Below, one piece after another: positions 58,766 through 64,000 of a stretch of DNA of 64,000 nt; within the stretch, counting starts at the first letter, position 1, and the number at the start of each line of letters is the position of its first letter. A model generated the notes under the pieces. That model saw nothing but the letters and a program-made list of their open reading frames with translations. It searched no databases and was not told the origin of the DNA. The position numbers and the translations under genes are program-made. This DNA is from Kitasatospora sp. SolWspMP-SS2h (GTDB taxonomy: Bacteria; Actinomycetota; Actinomycetes; Streptomycetales; Streptomycetaceae): assembly GCF_003259315.1 (NCBI RefSeq), contig NZ_QLLT01000006.1, positions 62,001 to 126,000 on the forward strand, written 5' to 3'.

Positions 58766-60703
58766 TCAGCGGACGACGGCCGCGGTGGCGGGCAGCAGGT
58801 CGGCGACGATCCGCACGCCCTCCCGGGTGAGCACCGACTCGGGGTGGAACTGGAGCCCGGCGAAGCCCGGCCCGCGCAGCGCGTGCACGTCGCCGGTGCG
58901 GGCGTCCCGGGAGAGTTCGATCCCCTCGGCGGCCAGCCGGGCGGCCGTCGCGTCGTCGCAGCGGGCGGTGAAGGTGTTGTAGAAGCCGACGGTGCGGCGG
59001 GTGCCGAACAGGTCGATCCGCTCCTGGGCGCCCTGGTACGGGACGTCCTTGCGGACCAGCGGCAGCCCGAGCCGGGCGGAGAGCAGCTGGTGGCCGAGGC
59101 AGACCGCGAGCAGCGGCGCGGTGCGGGTCCCGGTGCGGGCGGCGGTCAGCGCATCGGCGACGACCGGGCGCAGCAGCGCCATCTTCGGGTCGGCGGGGTC
59201 GGCCGGGTCGCCGGGGCCGGGGCCGAGCAGCAGCGGGCCGGGGTGGGCGGCGGCCCGTTCGCGCAGGCCGGGGGCGTCGTAGCGGAGCACGGTGACGGTG
59301 TGGCCGAGCGAGCGCAGCAGGTGGGCGAGCATCGCGGTGAAGGTGTCCTCGCCGTCGACGATCAGGGTGTCGGCGCCGGGCAGCGGTGTGGCGGGCCGCT
59401 GCATCCGCAGCCAGAACGGGGCCAGGCCGGCCCGGCGGGCGTCCAGGGCGGCCTGCACCCGGTGGTCCTCGCCGAGCCGGGGCCGGGCGGCGGACTGCCG
59501 GGCGGAGCGGGCCGGGCGGGCGCCGAGCGCGGAGAGCACGCCGGCCGCCTTGGCGTGGGTCTCGGCGACCTCGGAGTGCGGGTCGGAGTGCCGGACCAGG
59601 GTGGCGCCGACCCGGACCACCAGCGAGCCGTCGGCGGGGTCGATGTCGGCGGTCCGGATGCAGATCGGCGAGTCCAATTGCTGGCCGCCGCTGGCGGAGC
59701 GGCCGATCAGGGCGAGCGCGCCGGAGTAGTAGCCGCGTCCGCCGCGCTCGTAGCGGTCGATCACCCGGGTGGCGTTCTGCACCGGGCTGCCGGTAACGGT
59801 GGCGGCGAACATGGTCTCCCGCAGCACCTCGCGGACGTCCAGCGAGGTGCGGCCGCGCAGCTCGTACTCGGTGTGCGCGAGGTGCGCCATCTCCTTCAGG
59901 CGCGGGCCGAGCACCTGCCCGCCGAGGTCGCCGACCGCGCACATCATCTTCAGCTCCTCGTCGACCACCATGGTGAGCTCCTCCAGCTCCTTGGGGTCGT
60001 GCAGGAACTCCAGCAGCGACCCGGCGGTCGGGCCGCCGGCCGGGTAGCGGTAGGTGCCGGAGATCGGGTTCATCACCACGGTGCCGCCGGACTGCCGGAC
60101 GTGGACCTCGGGGGAGGCGCCGACCAGCACCCGGTCGCCGGTGTGCACCAGGAAGGTCCAGTAGGCGCCGCGCTCGTGCTCCAGCAGCCGCCGCAGCAGG
60201 GTGAGCGCGGTGGCGGTGGAGTACCCGGCCAGTTCGGCCCGGAAGTCGCGCCGGATCACGAAGTTGGCGCCCTCGCCGCGCCCGATCTCGTCCCGGACCA
60301 CCCGGCGGACGATCTCCGCGTACTCCTCGTCGTCGACGTCGAACTCCCCGCCGCGCAGCTCGACCGGGGCGTCGGGCAGCGCGGCCAGCACCTCGGCCAG
60401 CGGCAGCGCGTACTGCTCGGCGACGGACAGCGCCCGCAGCGGGGTGCCGTCCTGGCGGGCGGCGAAGCCGCGTTCGCGGATCTGCGCGTAGGGGACGAGG
60501 GCGAGCAGGTCGTGCCGCGGGCCGTCCGCGGGGACGCCGGCGGGGACCGGCAGGTCGGCCAGCGCCGGGTGGTCGGAGACCTCGCCGATCAGCAGCTCGA
60601 CGGTGTCCGGGGCGAGCCGGGGGGCGCGGCGGTGCAGCAGGGCGAAGGCCGGGGCGCCGGGGGCGGTGAGCCGGGCGAGCAGGTCGGCGGCGGTGGGGGT
60701 CAC
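58766..60703 (-). CDS. Anthranilate synthase, fused TrpE-TrpG
   Basis: A 645-aa bifunctional enzyme turning chorismate plus glutamine into anthranilate. The N-terminal chorismate-binding half has NPISGTYRYP, EELKMMCAVGDL, ATVTGSPVQNATRVID and GYYSGALALIG. The C-terminal glutamine amidotransferase has GPGPGDPADP, nucleophile Cys in AVCLGHQLLS and His-Glu in LQFHPESVLT. The fused layout resembles PhzE and streptomycete TrpE(G). GTG 60703 is preferred to GTG 60775, which lies in the attenuator stem. The trp leader peptide upstream shows it serves tryptophan synthesis. Confidence 0.93.
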   Translation of the reverse strand: MTPTAADLLARLTAPGAPAFALLHRRAPRLAPDTVELLIGEVSDHPALADLPVPAGVPADGPRHDLLALVPYAQIRERGFAARQDGTPLRALSVAEQYALPLAEVLAALPDAPVELRGGEFDVDDEEYAEIVRRVVRDEIGRGEGANFVIRRDFRAELAGYSTATALTLLRRLLEHERGAYWTFLVHTGDRVLVGASPEVHVRQSGGTVVMNPISGTYRYPAGGPTAGSLLEFLHDPKELEELTMVVDEELKMMCAVGDLGGQVLGPRLKEMAHLAHTEYELRGRTSLDVREVLRETMFAATVTGSPVQNATRVIDRYERGGRGYYSGALALIGRSASGGQQLDSPICIRTADIDPADGSLVVRVGATLVRHSDPHSEVAETHAKAAGVLSALGARPARSARQSAARPRLGEDHRVQAALDARRAGLAPFWLRMQRPATPLPGADTLIVDGEDTFTAMLAHLLRSLGHTVTVLRYDAPGLRERAAAHPGPLLLGPGPGDPADPADPKMALLRPVVADALTAARTGTRTAPLLAVCLGHQLLSARLGLPLVRKDVPYQGAQERIDLFGTRRTVGFYNTFTARCDDATAARLAAEGIELSRDARTGDVHALRGPGFAGLQFHPESVLTREGVRIVADLLPATAAVVR

Positions 60704-60779
60704 GGCTGCGGGTTTCCTTCCGGGAGGTGGCTGCGGGGTTCCGCCGCCTCCGGGAGGCCGTGACGCTGCACACACGCGC

Positions 60780-60807
60780 CGACGGCCGCCCCGGAGGGCG
60801 GCCGTCG
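60780..60807 (-). terminator. trp attenuator terminator hairpin
   Basis: A 12-bp GC stem (60780-60791 with 60796-60807, loop CGGA) lies between the leader peptide stop and the trpEG start. It should stop transcription when the leader is translated without stalling at its Trp codons. Confidence 0.8.
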
Positions 60808-60814
60808 TTCGTCG

Positions 60815-60886
60815 CTAGGGACGCGCGATCAGTGGGCCGCCCAACGGGCTGGCCCACCACCAGGAGAAGGTGTGCGTCGCGGTCAC
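60815..60886 (-). CDS. trpL: trp leader peptide with three consecutive Trp codons
   Basis: A 23-codon open frame starts at GTG 60886 (MTATHTFSWWWASPL) and ends at TAG. Three adjacent TGG codons in a 23-residue peptide, directly before an attenuator hairpin and an anthranilate synthase gene, are the classic mark of ribosome-mediated attenuation. Streptomyces trpE attenuation of this kind is known. The peptide itself has no other expected function. Confidence 0.9.
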   Translation of the reverse strand: MTATHTFSWWWASPLGGPLIARP

Positions 60887-60996
60887 GGAGCAGACCCTAG
60901 CCCACCGGAGGGCGGCGCGGGAGGAGGCCGCGGAGTCGTCCACGACCCGTCTCACCCAGCGGGCGGCGGCACCGATCCGCTCGCGCCACCCCGTAG

Positions 60997-62337
<1,341 letters not shown>

Positions 62338-62374
62338 GACCGGCGGGCACCGGGCCCCCCGGGGCCGGTGTGAC

Positions 62375-62418
62375 GAAGGCCCCTCCGCTTTCGGGTGATC
62401 CGAGGCGGAGGGGCCTTC
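62375..62418 (+). terminator. Terminator of DAHP synthase gene
   Basis: A 14-bp stem (62375-62388 with 62405-62418) followed by TTCTTCG on the plus strand; one of the few hairpins here with a partial T-tract. Confidence 0.85.
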
Positions 62419-62435
62419 TTCGTACCCGGAGTGCC

Positions 62436-62452
62436 AGGTAAGGTAAGCCTCA
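62436..62452. promoter_or_regulatory. Iron-box-like site upstream of bfd
   Basis: AGGTAAGGTAAGCCTCA resembles the DmdR/IdeR consensus TTAGGTTAGGCTCACCTAA, with best agreement in the AGG.TAGCCT core. It is centred 41 nt before the bfd start, so iron-dependent repression of bfd is expected. Confidence 0.65.
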
Positions 62453-62484
62453 GCAAACCGCACCAATCGTGGAAGGGGCCGCAC

Positions 62485-62748
62485 ATGTACGTGTGCATGT
62501 GCCACGCGGTCACCGAGGCCCAGGTCCGGCAGAAGATCGACGAGGGGGCCAGCACCCCGCGCCAGATAGCCCAGGGCTGCAAGGCCGGCACCGACTGCGG
62601 TTCCTGCGTGCGGCGCATCCAGGCGCTGCTCGGCGAGCACGGCGCCCGCCCCTGCCCCACCGCCCGGCTGGCCGAGCGCCTCGGCCTGGCCGACCCGGCC
62701 GCCGCGGCCCCCGGCGCCGCCCCGAGCCGGGCGCCGAAGGCCGCCTAG
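62485..62748 (+). CDS. bfd: Bacterioferritin-associated ferredoxin
   Basis: An 87-aa [2Fe-2S] protein that reduces bacterioferritin to release iron. Cluster cysteines C4, C6, C38 and C41 are in YVCMCHAVT and TDCGSCVRR. An Ala/Pro tail follows. ATG 62485 has GGAAGGGG 6 nt upstream. It is convergent with bfr (18-nt gap) and has an iron-box-like element in its promoter: iron shortage would raise Bfd and mobilise stored iron. Confidence 0.95.
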   Translation: MYVCMCHAVTEAQVRQKIDEGASTPRQIAQGCKAGTDCGSCVRRIQALLGEHGARPCPTARLAERLGLADPAAAAPGAAPSRAPKAA

Positions 62749-62766
62749 CGGCCGGGCCGTCCCGGT

Positions 62767-63249
62767 TCAGCTGCTCTCGGGCTGCTCGATCAGCTGCGCG
62801 ATGTAGAGCGCCTCGCCGAGCTTGTCCAGCAGCTCCAGCTGGGTGTCCAGGTAGTCGATGTGGTGCTCCTCGTCGGCGAGGATGTCCTCGAAGATGTTCG
62901 CCGAGGTGACGTCGTTCTTGGCGCGCATCACCACGATCCCGCGGCGCAGCCGGTCGATCGCCTCGACCTCGACCTGCCGGTCGGCCTCGAACATCTCCTT
63001 GACGGTCTGCCCGATCCGGACGTGGAACAGCCGCTGGTAGTTCGGCAGGCCGTCCAGGAAGAGGATCCGGTCGGTCAGGATCTCGGCGTGCTTCATCTCG
63101 TCGAAGGACTCGTGCCGGGTGTACTTGGCGAGCTTGGTCCAGCCGAAGTTCTCCTGCATCTTCGCGTGCAGGAAGTACTGGTTGATGGCGGTGAGTTCGG
63201 CCGTCAACTGCTCGTTGAGGAACTCGATGACCTCGGGGTCGCCCTGCAT
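62767..63249 (-). CDS. bfr: Bacterioferritin
   Basis: A 160-aa iron-storage protein forming 24-subunit shells. Ferroxidase ligands E18 (in LTAELTAIN), E51 and H54 (ESFDEMKHAE) and DEEHH near residue 127 are present, as is M52, the heme ligand. ATG 63249 (MQGDPEVIEFLNEQL) has AGGAAGG at good spacing; the longer in-frame start adds 16 unrelated residues. I saw no iron box on its side. Confidence 0.96.
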   Translation of the reverse strand: MQGDPEVIEFLNEQLTAELTAINQYFLHAKMQENFGWTKLAKYTRHESFDEMKHAEILTDRILFLDGLPNYQRLFHVRIGQTVKEMFEADRQVEVEAIDRLRRGIVVMRAKNDVTSANIFEDILADEEHHIDYLDTQLELLDKLGEALYIAQLIEQPESS

Positions 63250-63546
63250 GGCCTGCCTTCCTGTCCGCATTCCGGTCGGTGTCCGGATGCCCCGCATCGT
63301 GGCAGTTGAACGGGTGCACTTCCAGTAAGTTCACGCTTACAGCCGCCGCGCCGACGGGTTTTCCCGCCCGCCCCGCACCGCGCTGAGCTGCGGCGACGCC
63401 GGACGGATTGGGCCGTTCGGCGGTATCCGGCCCGAACGCGTGCGCGGATTCCGGGTTTCGCGCCCCCCTCCGGCGGGGCGCATTTCCCGGGGGCGCGCGA
63501 CGGGGGCGCGCGCGATTCGCCGCCCGCCGTCTGTCACCATGGGGGC
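63250..63546. promoter_or_regulatory. Divergent region bfr / sulfite-oxidase-like gene
   Basis: Non-coding; contains the bfr promoter (AT-richer at 63325-63345, GTTCACGCTTACAG) and the start region of the last gene. No palindrome or riboswitch noticed. Confidence 0.35.
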
Positions 63547-64000
63547 ATGGGCCAGCACCAGCCGGAACCGCAGCCGCCGACTGACCCGAGGCTCCCCCCG
63601 GGCCAGCGCCCGCAGCGCGGCTGGCCCGTCCTGCACTACGGGCCGGTGCCCCGGTTCAAGCCGCTGAGCTGGGACTTCCAGGTGTTCGGCGCCACCGCCG
63701 ACGCGGAGAAGGCCGGGTGGGACTTCGCGGCCTTCCACGCCCTGCCCAAGACCACCGTCCGCGGCGACCTGCACTGCGTCACCAAGTTCTCGATGCTCGG
63801 CAACACCTGGACCGGCGTCGCCGCGAAGACCGTGCTCGACCTCGTCCCGCCCGACCCGACCGTCACCCACGTGATGGTCTGGGCCGAGTACGGCTACAGC
63901 GCCAACCTGCGGCTCGCCGACTTCGCCGACCCGGCCACCGTCTTCGCCACCCACCACGACGGCCGCCCGCTCACCCTCGAACACGGCTTCCCGGTCCGCC
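63547..64000 (+). CDS. Sulfite-oxidase-like molybdopterin oxidoreductase, 3' end outside window
   Basis: The first 151 codons of an oxidoreductase of the molybdopterin-binding (SUOX/MsrP-like) fold. HYGPVPRFKPLSWDFQVFG opens the domain; the cofactor-ligating cysteine is in RGDLHCVTKFSMLGNTW, and VMVWAEYGYSANL follows. No signal peptide, so cytoplasmic, like the streptomycete sulfite oxidase-like proteins. The ATG at 63547 gives MGQHQPEPQPP. Redox partner and substrate unknown. Confidence 0.88.
   Translation, partial: MGQHQPEPQPPTDPRLPPGQRPQRGWPVLHYGPVPRFKPLSWDFQVFGATADAEKAGWDFAAFHALPKTTVRGDLHCVTKFSMLGNTWTGVAAKTVLDLVPPDPTVTHVMVWAEYGYSANLRLADFADPATVFATHHDGRPLTLEHGFPVR

Noticed and set aside
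58766..60703. Phenazine biosynthesis cluster, because the fused enzyme resembles PhzE
   Set aside because: No other phz genes nearby, and the Trp-rich leader peptide indicates tryptophan biosynthesis.
57351..60860. Single 1169-codon minus-strand frame joining protease, Trypco1 and anthranilate synthase regions
   Set aside because: Only its C-terminal part (protease) is real. The rest is an off-frame Arg/Pro/Ala shadow of trpEG and is interrupted functionally by a terminator and the Trypco1 gene.

Overview
The window is very GC-rich actinobacterial chromosome. Several features point to the Streptomycetaceae (Streptomyces, Kitasatospora or a close relative): third-position G/C almost everywhere, frequent GTG and some TTG starts, perfect GC hairpins as terminators, an actinobacterial qcrCAB/ctaCDEF respiratory locus, a SAM-IV riboswitch, a c-di-AMP riboswitch before an NlpC/P60 gene, and a trp leader peptide. 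Gene order resembles the S. coelicolor core region running from lpd and pepA to bfr as I remember it. No rRNA, tRNA, CRISPR array, insertion sequence or phage gene was recognised.

Layout. 1-6061 (minus strand): 3' part of lpd, pepA, then cobS-cobT-cobU (late cobalamin assembly). 6154-9281: a small unknown protein, a methyltransferase that appears to start at CTG, a DUF3043 membrane protein, and pspA with its partner pspAA (envelope stress). 9416-15952: nadA and a divergent quinone-oxidoreductase-like gene sharing a repeat-rich control region, an Lrp regulator beside a PLP decarboxylase, a GNAT protein, an ErpA/HesB Fe-S carrier and a lipoprotein. 16059-18898: a PfkB kinase and a cysteine desulfurase-TusA fusion. 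19262-28574: ctaC-ctaD-ctaF on the plus strand converge on ctaE-qcrC-qcrA-qcrB on the minus strand, with an L,D-transpeptidase and a GntR regulator between them. 28879-32191: a degenerate receiver protein, trpD, and a SAM-IV-controlled class V PLP enzyme. 32196-40697: rhomboid protease with an Lrp-type sensor domain, an NYN protein, three NlpC/P60 hydrolases and a secreted HExxH protein. 40782-52380: two glycosyltransferases, a sugar kinase, an acyl-CoA synthetase, a degenerate ArsA-like protein, glucokinase and a lipase-like hydrolase. 52542-55357: PlsC and the MacS/MacR two-component system. 58766-63249: fused anthranilate synthase behind a Trp-Trp-Trp leader, DAHP synthase, bacterioferritin-associated ferredoxin and bacterioferritin. 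The window ends inside a sulfite-oxidase-like gene.

The most unusual segment is 55473-58638 (minus strand), a compact four-gene operon inserted between macR and the anthranilate synthase gene. It encodes a Trypco1-like protein, a cytoplasmic trypsin-like protease with a helical effector-associated-like tail, a single-pass membrane protein of unknown type, and a solute-binding lipoprotein. A perfect 9-bp inverted repeat sits just upstream of the first gene. It looks like a membrane-spanning relative of the trypsin/EAD conflict systems of multicellular bacteria; its function is inference.

The rest is mostly core metabolism, but it is rich in regulation readable from sequence: two riboswitches, a transcription attenuator, a hairpin that can bury a ribosome-binding site, an iron-box-like site, and several unassigned operators at nadA, lrp, pfkB, the sugar kinase and glkA.
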